DNA of 64,000 nt from Wocania arenilitoris (GCF_021728535.1 NZ_JAKKDU010000006.1:1-64000), one strand, 5' to 3'. Numbered from the stretch's first letter, positions 34,432 through 44,120 are shown. Notes: a model not told the origin generated them from the letters alone. Numbers and translations are program-made.

Positions 34432-36084
34432 TTGAAACTACAAGGTCAAATAGTCGACATACAAAACAAACGCATTTATAAAGGCGAAATCACTTTAGTA
34501 AATGGGAGGATTTCATCTATTGAAGAAAAAAATCATAATATAGACCACTTTATTCTACCAGGATTTATAGACGCTCATATCCACATTGAAAGCTCCATGT
34601 TAGTGCCATCAGAATTTGCAAGAATTGCTGTAAAGCATGGTACGGTAGCGACGGTTTCAGATCCGCATGAAATTGCAAATGTACTTGGTGTTAAAGGGGT
34701 GGAATTTATGATTAAAAATGGTAAGCAAACTCCATTTAAATTTAATTTTGGTGCACCATCGTGTGTGCCTGCCACCAATTTTGAATCTGCTGGTGCCATT
34801 ATCGATTCCGATGGAATAAAATCGCTTCTAGAAAATCCAGACATTAAATATCTAGCTGAAATGATGAATTATCCAGGAGTTTTTTTTGACGACGAAGACG
34901 TTTTAAAAAAGATAGCTTGGGCAAAACATTATAATAAACCCATTGATGGTCATGCACCCGGTGTAAGAGGAGAAGACATTTCTAAGTATATCAATGCAGG
35001 AATCTCAACAGATCATGAATGTTTTACTTACCAAGAAGCTTTAGAGAAACTTCAAAAAGGCATGAAAATCTTAATTCGAGAAGGTAGTGCTGCTAAGAAT
35101 TTTGAGGCTTTAATCGATTTATTACCAGAGCATTATGAAAACATGATGTTTTGTAGTGATGATAAACACCCTGATGATTTAATTGTTGGTCATATTAACC
35201 AGCTTTGTGCTAGAGCTGTTGCAAAGGGAATTGATGTTTTTAAGGTATTAAAAGCAGCTTGTGTAAACCCTATAAGACATTATAATCTTGATGTTGGATT
35301 GTTAAATATTGGAGATGCTGCTGATGTCATCGTTGTTGAAGATTTAAAGGATTTTAAAACGCTTCAAACTTATATTAATGGTGAATTAGTTTTTGATAAT
35401 GGTGAATCTTTAATAAAACCTGTATCGTTTAATAATCTTAACAACTTCAATTGTGAAAAGAAAAAAGTTTCAGATTTTAAATTTGAATCATCTTCAAAAC
35501 AAATTCGAGTGATTGAAGCTTTAGAAGGGCAGTTGGTAACTAACGAGATTATTGAAGACGCTTTGATAGATGAAGGTAATTTGATTTCAAATATCGAAAA
35601 AGATATTCTAAAAATGACAGTCGTTAATCGTTATCATCCCGTCCCGATTACTATCGGGGACTATCGGGATCAAAAACCGGCGATAGCGTTTATTAAAAAC
35701 TTTGGTTTGAAAGAAGGCGCTATTGCATCATCTGTTGGACATGATTCGCATAATATTATTGCTGTAGGTGTTTCGGATGAAGCGATTTGTAAAGCTGTTA
35801 ACTTAATTATAGAAAATAAAGGTGGTATTTGTGCTATTTCCAATTCCGAAGAAAAAACAGTATCACTTCCTGTTGCAGGAATAATGAGTGATAAAGATGG
35901 AGAAAGTATTGGTAAGGCCTATGCTGATTTAGATAAATTTGCAAAGAAATTGGGAAGTAAATTATATGCACCTTATATGGCGCTTTCGTTTATGGCTTTA
36001 TTGGTTATTCCGTCACTTAAATTAAGCGATAAAGGATTGTTTGATGGAAGAGATTTTAAATTTACATCTTTAGAATTCGATTAA
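34432..36084 (+). CDS. ade: adenine deaminase
   Basis: Deaminates adenine to hypoxanthine in purine salvage. A 550-residue amidohydrolase with a TTG start 1 bp after the tilS stop ([19 protein letters not shown] follows). Metal-site motifs are [17 protein letters not shown] (about 47-63), [20 protein letters not shown] (about 172-180) and [10 protein letters not shown] (about 239-248). The C-terminal adenine deaminase domain is from about 385 ([18 protein letters not shown] near 434-451). In the part before it, about 10 residues ([12 protein letters not shown]) are added in the usually short loop between VNRY and the AFIKNFGL block; they are encoded by a palindromic repeat. Confidence 0.93.
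   Translation: MKLQGQIVDIQNKRIYKGEITLVNGRISSIEEKNHNIDHFILPGFIDAHIHIESSMLVPSEFARIAVKHGTVATVSDPHEIANVLGVKGVEFMIKNGKQTPFKFNFGAPSCVPATNFESAGAIIDSDGIKSLLENPDIKYLAEMMNYPGVFFDDEDVLKKIAWAKHYNKPIDGHAPGVRGEDISKYINAGISTDHECFTYQEALEKLQKGMKILIREGSAAKNFEALIDLLPEHYENMMFCSDDKHPDDLIVGHINQLCARAVAKGIDVFKVLKAACVNPIRHYNLDVGLLNIGDAADVIVVEDLKDFKTLQTYINGELVFDNGESLIKPVSFNNLNNFNCEKKKVSDFKFESSSKQIRVIEALEGQLVTNEIIEDALIDEGNLISNIEKDILKMTVVNRYHPVPITIGDYRDQKPAIAFIKNFGLKEGAIASSVGHDSHNIIAVGVSDEAICKAVNLIIENKGGICAISNSEEKTVSLPVAGIMSDKDGESIGKAYADLDKFAKKLGSKLYAPYMALSFMALLVIPSLKLSDKGLFDGRDFKFTSLEFD
35636..35670. repeat. REP-like palindrome inside the ade reading frame
   Basis: Outer arms ATCCCG and CGGGAT with an inner CCCGAT/ATCGGG stem, of the CCCGATAG..CTATCGGG type common as dispersed repeats in this group. 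Translated in frame as [12 protein letters not shown] in an insertion relative to family members. Confidence 0.65.
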
Positions 36085-36113
36085 GCCCAAAACCCAAAAC
36101 CTAATACCCAATT

Positions 36114-37079
36114 ATGCCAATAATAGAATCAACTTACAAACCTCCTTTTTATTTTAAAAATGGTTTTATTTCAACAGTATATTCTGGCTTGATAAGACAA
36201 ATTTCTTTAGAGCAAGAACGAGAGCGTATTATGCTAAATGATGGTGACTTTCTAGATTTAGATTGGAGTTTTTCTAGCAACAAAAATAATAAGCTTATTG
36301 TTTTATTGCACGGGTTAGAAGGTCATGGACAACGACCATATATAACAGGAGCTGCAAAACATTTCAACACTAATGGTATAGATGCAGTTTGTGTTAATTT
36401 TAGAGGTTGTAGCGGAGAAGAAAACTTAAAATATTACAGTTATCATTCTGGTGCTACTGGTGATTTAGTAGAAATTATTAATCATATTATTTCAGCTAAA
36501 AATTACAATGATATATATTTAAAAGGTATCAGTCTTGGTGCAAATATTATTTTGAAATATTTAGGAGAAGGAAATCATATTCCCAAAGAAATTAAAGCAG
36601 GTATAGCTGTTTCGGTACCGTGTAATTTATCTGGTGCGGCAAAAGAATTACACACGTTAAAAAATAAGTTATACCATGATAGGTTTTTAAAGCCATTAGT
36701 TAAAAGACTTAAAGAAAAACAGCAACGATTTCCGGGTTCAATTAAAAATGAGGACATCAAATCTATTAAAACATTATATGATTTTGATAATGTTTACACC
36801 TCAAAAGCTCACGGATTTATTGATGCTGAAGATTATTACTCTAAATGTGCGAGTCTTCAATTTCTTTCAAATATTAAAATACCAACCTTAATTATTAATG
36901 CACTAAACGACTCCTTTTTATCTCCAGAATGTTTTCCTGTTAAGGAGGCTAAAAACAATTCTAATCTGTATTTAGAAATGCCAAATTATGGCGGGCACGC
37001 AGGCTTTATTGATAAAAAGAATGTGTATTATAATGAAAAACGAGCCTTAGAATTTGTAAACAATAGTGCTAATTTTTAA
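36114..37079 (+). CDS. YheT-family alpha/beta hydrolase
   Basis: A 321-residue hydrolase of the AB-hydrolase group that includes E. coli YheT. LLHGLEGHGQRPYITG (about 63-78) is the oxyanion-site strand, KGISLGANIILKYLGEG (about 138-154) has the nucleophilic Ser, INALNDSFLSPECF (about 265-278) has the Asp, and NYGGHAGFID (about 298-307) the His. Members are thought to be esterases; the substrate is unknown. The last ~10 bp overlap the 3' end of the transporter pseudogene on the other strand. Confidence 0.85.
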   Translation: MPIIESTYKPPFYFKNGFISTVYSGLIRQISLEQERERIMLNDGDFLDLDWSFSSNKNNKLIVLLHGLEGHGQRPYITGAAKHFNTNGIDAVCVNFRGCSGEENLKYYSYHSGATGDLVEIINHIISAKNYNDIYLKGISLGANIILKYLGEGNHIPKEIKAGIAVSVPCNLSGAAKELHTLKNKLYHDRFLKPLVKRLKEKQQRFPGSIKNEDIKSIKTLYDFDNVYTSKAHGFIDAEDYYSKCASLQFLSNIKIPTLIINALNDSFLSPECFPVKEAKNNSNLYLEMPNYGGHAGFIDKKNVYYNEKRALEFVNNSANF

Positions 37080-38541
37080 GATTTTCGGGAAACCTTTCTA
37101 TTACAATATTCCACAATTCAGGAAGAATAAAATACACAAATAATGTTAGGATAATTATTCAAATTACATTCATTATAATGCCTTTACTTGCTATGTCGGG
37201 AATGCGTAAATAACCCGACCCAAAAACAACTGCATTTGCTGGTGTAGCAACAGGAAGCATAAAAGCACAAGATGCAGCAACTGCAACTCCAACCATTAAA
37301 ATAAAAGGGACGTACATCTATGGTTAAAGCCATAGGCACTAGTGCAGGTAAAAGCATTGCGGTAGTAGCTAGATTAGAAGTGATTTCAGTTAAAAATTTA
37401 ACAGCTGCGATTAAAAGTAAAATTAATAAAATGGTACTAACTCCAGCAAATGTTGTCATTTGGTTTTCAATCCATAAAGCTAACCCACTAGTTTCAAAAC
37501 CTTTTGCTAATGCCATACCAGCACCAAATAGGAGAATAATTCCCCAAGGTAAATTCTTGGTATCTTTCTAAGAAATATTTTTTTTATCCTTTGTTTTGGA
37601 TGGAATTAAAAACAACACTAAAGCAAATAAAATAGCAATTATAATGTCATCAATTTGAGGAAATATTTTGTTAAGAAGAAAAGAACGTGTGATCCAATAA
37701 AAGGCTGTGGAAGCAAAAACTATAGCAATGATTTTTTCTTCATAAGTCATTTTACCTAAAGCATTTAGTAAGCGCTTTATTTCTAGTTTGCCTCCAGGAA
37801 ATTCCTTTTGTTTAAAAGTAAATGCGAATTTGGTTAAATATTTCCAACATATAAAAAGTAAAATAATAGAAATAGGAAAACCGAAGATAAACTATTGCGA
37901 AAACGTAATTTCATACCCGTAAGTTTCTGTAACTACACCAGCCAAAACTAAATTTGGTGGCGTGCCAATTAAGGTGGAAATACCACCAATAGAAAAGCTG
38001 TATACTATAGCGAGCATTAAAGCTTTACCAAAAATTAAATTTTCATCTTCATCTGTTTTGGGGTTGTATTTTAATTGTTTGATAATAGCTATGCCAATAG
38101 GAAGCATCATTACCGAAGTAGCGGTATTAGATATCCACATCGATAAAAAAGCTGTAGCGACCATAAACCCTAAAATGATTTTATTAGCATTCGAACCAAT
38201 GATATTGATCATGTTAAGGGCAATGCGTTTATGTAAATTCCATTTTTCAATAGATAGCAATGGCAATTATAAAGCCACCTAAATATAAAAACACAAATAT
38301 ATGTCTAAATGATGCTGTTGTTGTAGTAATATCTAAACTTCCTGTAAGCGGAAATAAAACAATTGGTAATATGCTGTAGCTGCAATTAGTATAGCTTCAG
38401 TTATCCACCAAACGGCAATCCAAGCAGTTGATGCTAAAATACCGTTAGCTTCGTCTAATAAGTCTTTAGGGGAATAAAAAAGTCGAATTGCTATAAATAA
38501 TAATGACCAAGTATTAATCCAATACGTTTAGTATTTGTCAT
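37069..38541 (-). pseudogene. SLC13/DASS sodium:anion symporter pseudogene (4 frameshifts, 3 stop codons)
   Basis: A single SLC13-type transporter (membrane carrier for sulfate, phosphate or dicarboxylates) can be followed from ATG at 38541 (TNTKRIGLILG) through ITEAILIAATA, SLDITTTTASFRHIF, MWISNTATSVMMLPIG, KNLPWGIILLFGAGMALAK, SNLATTAMLLPALVPMALT and VATPANAVVFGSGYLRIPD to a TAG at 37069-37071. It is broken by frame changes near 38503 (loss of one base), 38372 (loss of one), 38252 (gain of four, TATT) and 37310 (gain of one in a T run). In-frame stops are TAG at 37892-37894, TAG at 37568-37570 and TGA at 37159-37161. Each stop replaces a residue expected to be Trp (TGG). Not a working gene. 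Confidence 0.9.
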
Positions 38542-38645
38542 CTACTAATTTTAAAATAGTTGAATCCCTAAAAATAGGTTTAATTTTATAAAGTTGATTT
38601 ATTATAGGAGTTATAAAATAATATGCATATAATTTATTTTAGATA

Positions 38646-38676
38646 TTGTAAAACACATTGCTTTATTATATCTTTG
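38646..38676 (+). promoter_or_regulatory. promoter of the 57-residue membrane protein
   Basis: TTG at 38646-38648 and TATCTTTG at 38669-38676, 20 bp apart, fit the Bacteroidota consensus; ATG 31 bp after. Confidence 0.55.
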
Positions 38677-38707
38677 CATAAAATTTATAATAAGACGCAC
38701 ACAAATT

Positions 38708-38881
38708 ATGTTTGATTTTGATCAATATTTAGGTTTTTTAGCATTTTTAACCATATTAACAATTGGATTTTGGTTAATGATATTTTTGTTAACTTTTGTA
38801 ATTCCTTATTGGATTGGGGGTTCTTTAATTGAAAGATTAAAAGAAATTAGAGAAGCAAAAAAAACTAAAAGAGAAGCTTAA
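38708..38881 (+). CDS. 57-residue single-span membrane protein
   Basis: ATG start and TAA stop frame a 57-residue protein. MFDFDQYLGFLAFLTILTIG leads a long hydrophobic stretch (about 8-37, one or two membrane helices), and the end IERLKEIREAKKTKREA is a charged helix. A good promoter lies 31 bp upstream and a terminator follows directly, which supports a real gene. The family is not recognised. Confidence 0.65.
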   Translation: MFDFDQYLGFLAFLTILTIGFWLMIFLLTFVIPYWIGGSLIERLKEIREAKKTKREA

Positions 38882-38896
38882 AATATAATTTTGTAC

Positions 38897-38935
38897 AAAA
38901 AAAGACCTCTTCAATACAAATGAAGTGGCCTTTTT
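38897..38935 (+). terminator. terminator after the 57-residue gene
   Basis: AAAAAGACCTCTTCA pairs with TGAAGTGGCCTTTTT (two mismatches), loop ATACAAA, T-run at the end. Confidence 0.7.
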
Positions 38936-39348
38936 AAATTTTCAATCATTGCTTCAATACAAAAGAAGTTTTGATTTACTCTTACTAAGAAAAATTAATT
39001 AAAAGGAGTGTATTTAAGACGTGCATTCCTTTTTGTTTTCAATTAGTAAAACTAGTTTGAAGCACCAATAAATGAAAGGAATCGTTATAAACCTTTTCAA
39101 CAAGTTTTTAACAAATAAAAAATCTTATACAAACTTTTTTTAAATTTAAAAGATTGATATTTAATCTATTAAATTGGTTTGATAAGTAAGTTTATTTGTT
39201 TATTTAAGTAGAAAGGTTTATAAATTAATTTTTATAGAAATTATTTGATTTGTTTATTGATATTCATTGTTTTAGTATTTGTATAGTTTATTTTACCCAT
39301 TTAATTGTTTGATTTGTTTATATTAATATTTTCATGTTATTTTATAGA
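38936..39348. other. AT-rich intergenic region
   Basis: About 400 bp with no gene. It holds one further hairpin at 39001-39034 (AAAAGGAGTG/CATTCCTTTT, one mismatch, then T-run) that resembles a terminator, and no -7 box with a well-spaced partner. Nothing else recognisable was found. Confidence 0.6.
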
Positions 39349-40488
39349 ATGAAAAATTTAATCACTTTGTCAGTAACAGTTTTAATCCTAAGCTGCAACA
39401 CCACAAAAGAAAAAAATCAACCTATTGAAACTGAAATAAAAACAGTTTCAGCCTCGCAACCAACAGCAATATTGGGCATCCCAAAACTCAATTTAAAAGG
39501 CGCAAACACATTAGCACAATTGCCATTGTTTTGTATTAATACAGAATACCCAAACAAGTTATCGCAAACTATTGGTAGCGACGATGATTTAAAATCACCT
39601 AGCGCATTACATCCTGCGTTTTATGGGTGTTTTGATTGGCATTCATCTGTGCATGGGCATTGGAGTTTGGTGAGTTTGCTAAAGCAATTCCCAAATATCG
39701 ATAATGCAGAAACTATTAAACAGCGCTTACTTAAAAACATATCGAAAGAAAACATTGAAGCCGAAGTGCAATATTTTTATGGAAAACATAATAAGTCTTA
39801 CGAGCGTACTTACGGTTGGGCGTGGTTACTTAAACTCGCTGAAGAATTACATACTTGGGACGATGAAACCGCACGAACTTTGGAAAGCAATCTACAACCG
39901 CTAACTGATTTAATTGTTGAAAAATACATAGAATTTTTACCAAAACTAAAATACCCAATTCGCGTTGGCGAGCACACCAATACTGCTTTTGGATTATCTT
40001 TTGCTTACGATTACGCTATTACTTTAAATAATAATGTGCTGAAATCTCTTATTGAGCAACGCGCCAAAGATTTTTACTTAAAAGATACAGGCTGTCCAAT
40101 AACTTGGGAGCCTAGTGGAAGTGATTTTTTGTCGCCATGCTTAGAAGAAGCAGCACTAATGAAACGGACTTTACCATTAGCAGATTACAAAGCATGGCTA
40201 AAAGACTTTCTTCCTCAACTTAGTGATGTTAATTTTAATATAGAAACAGGTAAAGTATCAGACCGAACCGATGGGCATTTGGTGCATTTAGACGGTGTTA
40301 ATTTTTCTCGTGCTTGGAGTTTAAATAAAATTGCTGAAGATTTACCTGAATATGAACACCTTAAAAACACCGCAAATCATCATGTAAATTATTCGCTGCC
40401 TAGTGTTGTTGGAGATAGTTACGAAGGCGGACATTGGTTAGGTAGTTTCGCTATTTATGCACTAAACTCAACACAAAAAATTAAATAG
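39349..40488 (+). CDS. DUF2891 lipoprotein
   Basis: A DUF2891-family protein. From the ATG at 39349 (five codons inside the longer frame beginning 39334) it gives a clean lipoprotein signal (MKNLITLSVTVLILSC). The family block HPAFYGCFDWHSSVHGHWSL (about 85-104 of the mature chain) and RTYGWAWLLKLAEELHTWD are clear, as are VGEHTNTAFGLSFAYDYA and the C-terminal VVGDSYEGGHWLGSFAIYAL. DUF2891 proteins have an all-helical (alpha/alpha toroid-like) outline and unknown function. 82 bp before the Nramp-like gene. Confidence 0.8.
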   Translation: MKNLITLSVTVLILSCNTTKEKNQPIETEIKTVSASQPTAILGIPKLNLKGANTLAQLPLFCINTEYPNKLSQTIGSDDDLKSPSALHPAFYGCFDWHSSVHGHWSLVSLLKQFPNIDNAETIKQRLLKNISKENIEAEVQYFYGKHNKSYERTYGWAWLLKLAEELHTWDDETARTLESNLQPLTDLIVEKYIEFLPKLKYPIRVGEHTNTAFGLSFAYDYAITLNNNVLKSLIEQRAKDFYLKDTGCPITWEPSGSDFLSPCLEEAALMKRTLPLADYKAWLKDFLPQLSDVNFNIETGKVSDRTDGHLVHLDGVNFSRAWSLNKIAEDLPEYEHLKNTANHHVNYSLPSVVGDSYEGGHWLGSFAIYALNSTQKIK

Positions 40489-40570
40489 TACTTTAATATT
40501 TTATTAAAGACCTATTTATTAAGAATTATGCTTTTAATTTTAAATGTTTTTCTAATAAAAATAGTAGGTT

Positions 40571-41800
40571 ATGAAACAATGGTTTAAAAACATTGGGCCA
40601 GGGTCATTGGTAGCAGCAGCCTTTATTGGACCAGGAACGGTAACTGTTTGTACGCTTGCTGGTGTTGGTTTTGGTTTTGCACTTCTTTGGGCAATGTTGT
40701 TATCTATTATTGCTACGGTTATTTTGCAAGAAATGGCAGCACGATTAGGTGTGATTTCTCAAAAAGGATTGGCTCAAGCTATTCGAAGCGAAATTAAAAA
40801 TCCTCTATTTAAAACATTAGCTATTGTATTGGTTTTTTCTGCAATTGTTATTGGAAATGCTGCTTACCAAGCAGGAAATATAAGTGGAGGTGTTTTGGGT
40901 TTAGAAACTGTTGTAGGAAATTCTAATATTACAATTTCAGGACTTTCAATTAATTTTCTAAGTATTGTTATAGGTTTTATGGCTTTTGTTTTACTTTATT
41001 TGGGTAACTATAAAATTCTTCAAAATGTATTAGTTTCTTTAGTGGTCGTAATGAGTTTAGCTTTTTTAATTACTGCCATTATCACAAAACCTAGTATTAC
41101 TGAAATTGTAAAAAATGCATTTATTCCAAATTTCCCAAAAGATAGTATATTTACAATTATAGCTTTAATTGGAACTACAGTTGTGCCGTATAATTTGTTT
41201 TTACATGCATCTTTGGTAAAACAAAAATGGCATAGTAAGAGCGATTTAAAATTAGCAAGAAAAGATACTTTAGTTGCAGTAGTTTTAGGCGGGTTAGTAT
41301 CTATGTGTATTATGGTTTCGGCGTCGTCAATCCAAACTCAAGATATAAATAGTGCAGCAGATTTAGCTAAAGGTTTAGAGCCTTTATTTGGTAGTTTTGC
41401 AAAATATTTTTTAGCTATTGGTTTATTTGCAGCTGGAATTACTAGTGCAATTACAGCACCATTGGCTGCTGCATTTGTGGCTACAGGTTGTTTGGGTTGG
41501 GTTACTAATATGCAATCTAAAAAGTTTCGAGCAGTTTGGATGTTTGTTTTGTTGGTTGGAGTAATTTCTGCATCATCTGGAATAAAATCAATTGAAATTA
41601 TAAAATTCGCCCAAGTTGCTAATGGTATTTTATTGCCAATTATTGCTGGTTTTTTAATTTGGATTATGAATAAAAAAACTATTTTAGGAATGTATGTAAA
41701 TAATATAAAACAAAATATTTTTGGATGTATTATTCTGGGAGTTAGCATATTATTATCCTTAGCGACACTTAGCAAGGTTTTTCATTTAAACCTTTTCTAG
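40571..41800 (+). CDS. Nramp-family transporter without metal-site residues; probable 5-oxoproline operon transporter
   Basis: A 409-residue membrane protein with about 11 helices of the Nramp/SLC11 fold. In metal-transporting members helix 1 carries DPGN and helix 6 MPH. Here helix 1 reads IGPGTV (residues 19-24), so the Asp and Asn are Gly20 and Thr23. Helix 6 reads VVPYNLFLHASL (204-215), so Met is Val205 and His is Tyr207. The first helix also begins NIGPGSLVAAAF. The gene overlaps pxpA by one base and heads the pxpABC operon, as the Nramp-like ycsG does in B. subtilis. A role in importing 5-oxoproline or a related compound is inferred from context and residue loss, not shown. Confidence 0.88.
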   Translation: MKQWFKNIGPGSLVAAAFIGPGTVTVCTLAGVGFGFALLWAMLLSIIATVILQEMAARLGVISQKGLAQAIRSEIKNPLFKTLAIVLVFSAIVIGNAAYQAGNISGGVLGLETVVGNSNITISGLSINFLSIVIGFMAFVLLYLGNYKILQNVLVSLVVVMSLAFLITAIITKPSITEIVKNAFIPNFPKDSIFTIIALIGTTVVPYNLFLHASLVKQKWHSKSDLKLARKDTLVAVVLGGLVSMCIMVSASSIQTQDINSAADLAKGLEPLFGSFAKYFLAIGLFAAGITSAITAPLAAAFVATGCLGWVTNMQSKKFRAVWMFVLLVGVISASSGIKSIEIIKFAQVANGILLPIIAGFLIWIMNKKTILGMYVNNIKQNIFGCIILGVSILLSLATLSKVFHLNLF

Positions 41801-42540
41801 TGAAAAATTATACAATTGATATTAATGTAGATTTAGGTGAAGGTATTGGTAACGAACTAGAAATAATGCCTTATATAACAAGTTGTAATATTGCTTGTGG
41901 TGGGCATGCTGGCGATACTAAAACCATGCATGAAATGGTTAAGTTGGCTAAAATGTATGGTGTAAAAATAGGTGCTCATCCATCGTTTCCTGATAAAGAT
42001 AATTTCGGTAGAAAGATTTTAGAAATGCCTTCAGTAGTATTGTTTAAATCGATAAAAAAACAAATAAAAGATTTACTTAATGTTACTAAAAATGAGAATG
42101 CGAGATTACATCATATAAAACTACATGGAGCACTTTATAATTTAGCATCGATAGACAAAAAAACTGCTAAAATTATTATTAAAACTATAAAAAGTATGGC
42201 AATACCAGTTAAATTATACGTGCCATATCAGTCTGTTATCGCAAGTGTAGCGATACAAAATAACATTTCTATTGCTTATGAAGCCTTTGCTGACAGAAAT
42301 TATAATGATAATTTAACTTTGGTTTCTAGAGAAAAAAGCAATGCAATAATTTTTGATAAGGCAACGATGTTTAATCATGTATACCGAATGATTTCTACTC
42401 AAAAAGTTAAAACTATAACTAATAAAGAAGTTGCTATTAAAGCAGATACATTTTGTATACATGGAGATAGCCCTGATGCTGTAAAATTAGTTAAAAGCTT
42501 AAAGGAGAAATTAGAAACTAAAGGTGTGATTATTGCTTAA
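41800..42540 (+). CDS. pxpA: 5-oxoprolinase subunit PxpA
   Basis: One of the three parts of the ATP-dependent prokaryotic 5-oxoprolinase that opens 5-oxoproline to glutamate. A 246-residue LamB/YcsF-family protein: INVDLGEGIGNE (about 5-16), NIACGGHAGD (about 28-37), VKIGAHPSFPDKDNFGRK (about 52-69) and ARLHHIKLHGALYN (about 98-111) are the family's conserved, likely catalytic segments. The start is GTG, overlapping the Nramp-like stop by 1 bp. pxpB begins just after it. Confidence 0.92.
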   Translation: MKNYTIDINVDLGEGIGNELEIMPYITSCNIACGGHAGDTKTMHEMVKLAKMYGVKIGAHPSFPDKDNFGRKILEMPSVVLFKSIKKQIKDLLNVTKNENARLHHIKLHGALYNLASIDKKTAKIIIKTIKSMAIPVKLYVPYQSVIASVAIQNNISIAYEAFADRNYNDNLTLVSREKSNAIIFDKATMFNHVYRMISTQKVKTITNKEVAIKADTFCIHGDSPDAVKLVKSLKEKLETKGVIIA

Positions 42541-42547
42541 TTTTTTT

Positions 42548-43279
42548 ATGATTTTTAACTTAACATATAAGCCATACGGAGAACGCTCAATTTTAGTTGA
42601 ATGGCCTCAGGTTATCAATAAGAAAATACTGTATGATGTGTTAGCTTTTAAGAATAAAATATTAAAAAATGATATTGAATTAATTATTGATATAAATACG
42701 GCATATAATTCATTATTAATTACTTATAAAAAAATAAAAACTAGCTTCAATACTCAAGTTTCTATATTGAAAGAGACATATAGCCAAGAAAATATTTATA
42801 ATAAGCAAATATTTAAGCAGTGGGAAATTCCAGTGTGTTATGATGTTGATTTTGGTGTTGATTTAAAAACTATTTCACTGGCTAAAAACACCACAAAAGA
42901 ATTTATTATTAAACAGCATTCGCAAGCCATTTATACGGTTTATTTTATTGGTTTTTTGCCAGGGTTTTTATATTTAGGAGGATTACATAAAGCACTTTGT
43001 TTTCCTAGAAAAGAAACACCTAAATTACAAATTGAAAAAGGAGCTGTAGCTATTGGTGGCAATCAAACAGGTATTTACCCTAGCGAAAGCCCTGGAGGTT
43101 GGAATATTATTGGCAATACACCAATTTCTTTTTTTAATGTAACTAAGAACAATGCGTGTTTCGCTAAACCTGGTGACTCAATTAAATTCTACTCAATATC
43201 TTTAAAAAAATATCACGACATTAAATCTCTTGTAGATGCTGGAGTTTATCAAATAAAAAGTGAGGTTGTAAATGGTTAA
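42548..43279 (+). CDS. pxpB: 5-oxoprolinase subunit PxpB
   Basis: A 243-residue protein from the ATG at 42548; a TTG at 42533 would overlap pxpA by a few bases and add five non-conserved residues. The family segments are FIGFLPGFLYLGGL (about 138-151), KETPKLQIEKGAVAIGGNQT (about 158-177) and YPSESPGGWNIIGNTP (about 180-195). It is related to the allophanate-hydrolase subunit 1 (KipI) family and forms the working enzyme with PxpA and PxpC. Its last 8 bases overlap pxpC. Confidence 0.9.
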   Translation: MIFNLTYKPYGERSILVEWPQVINKKILYDVLAFKNKILKNDIELIIDINTAYNSLLITYKKIKTSFNTQVSILKETYSQENIYNKQIFKQWEIPVCYDVDFGVDLKTISLAKNTTKEFIIKQHSQAIYTVYFIGFLPGFLYLGGLHKALCFPRKETPKLQIEKGAVAIGGNQTGIYPSESPGGWNIIGNTPISFFNVTKNNACFAKPGDSIKFYSISLKKYHDIKSLVDAGVYQIKSEVVNG

Positions 43280-44120
43280 AGTTATAAAATCTGGTTTTTA
43301 TTCTACCATTCAAGATTTTGGTCGCATTGGTTATCAGCATTTAGGTGTACCTTATTCTGGTGTTCTGGATTGTTATTCGGCATCCATAGCCAATGCTATT
43401 TTGGGTAATAATAAAGGTGCAGCAGTTATGGAAATGACAATGGTTGGCGTAACGCTTCAGTTTGATTGTAATACAAATATTTGCATTACAGGAGCAGATA
43501 TGTCACCCAAAATTAATTCTAATGCTATAAGGCTCTATAAAGCTATTGCTATTAAAGCTGGCGATGTTTTGTCATTCGGTAAAGTTAATTACGGATTTAG
43601 GTCTTATTTAGCTGTTTCCGAAGGCTTTAAAACTGAAGTTGTAATGAAAAGTAGAAGCATGTATAAAGGTGTTACTAATAAGTTTGTACTAAAAGAAAAT
43701 GACGAATTATCTATATCAAATGCATTTTTTAACAATAAAAAAAATGCCATTATTAAAGTGGATAGAAATTATTTTACTTCAAAAATTATTGAAGTTTTTA
43801 AAGGACCAGAATTTGCTTGTCTTTCTAAAGAACAACAAAAAATGATGTTTTCAAAGATATTTACTATTTCAAAAGAAAATAATAGAATGGCTTATCAATT
43901 AAAAGAAAGTTTAGCCAATAATTTAAAGCCTATTATTACATCGTCGGTGCTTCCTGGAACCGTTCAGCTCACACCATCTGGAAAGCTGATTATTTTAATG
44001 AAAGATTGTCAAACAACAGGTGGTTATCCTAGAGTATTACAGCTAAAAGAAAGCTCTGTAGGTATTTTGTCTCAAAAATTTACAGGGCAAAGCATTTCTT
44101 TTAAACTGTTAGAATATTAA
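43272..44120 (+). CDS. pxpC: 5-oxoprolinase subunit PxpC
   Basis: A 282-residue protein of the allophanate-hydrolase subunit 2 (KipA) family. TIQDFGRIGYQHLGVPYSGV (about 12-31), NAILGNNKGAAVMEMTM, and FKGPEF with the late TPSGKLIILMKDCQTTGGYP (about 237-256) are conserved. The start ATG overlaps the pxpB end (8 bp), a sign of translational coupling. This completes pxpABC. The fourth associated gene of some bacteria (YcsI/DUF1445) is not present here. Confidence 0.92.
   Translation: MVKVIKSGFYSTIQDFGRIGYQHLGVPYSGVLDCYSASIANAILGNNKGAAVMEMTMVGVTLQFDCNTNICITGADMSPKINSNAIRLYKAIAIKAGDVLSFGKVNYGFRSYLAVSEGFKTEVVMKSRSMYKGVTNKFVLKENDELSISNAFFNNKKNAIIKVDRNYFTSKIIEVFKGPEFACLSKEQQKMMFSKIFTISKENNRMAYQLKESLANNLKPIITSSVLPGTVQLTPSGKLIILMKDCQTTGGYPRVLQLKESSVGILSQKFTGQSISFKLLEY

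Noticed and set aside
37320-38282. + strand frames opposite the SLC13 pseudogene
   Set aside because: They follow the pseudogene's codon pattern on the reverse strand; the minus-strand protein is clearly SLC13.
41338-41775. Long frame on the minus strand opposite the Nramp-like gene
   Set aside because: Shadow of the hydrophobic codons of a real, well-matched membrane protein on the + strand.
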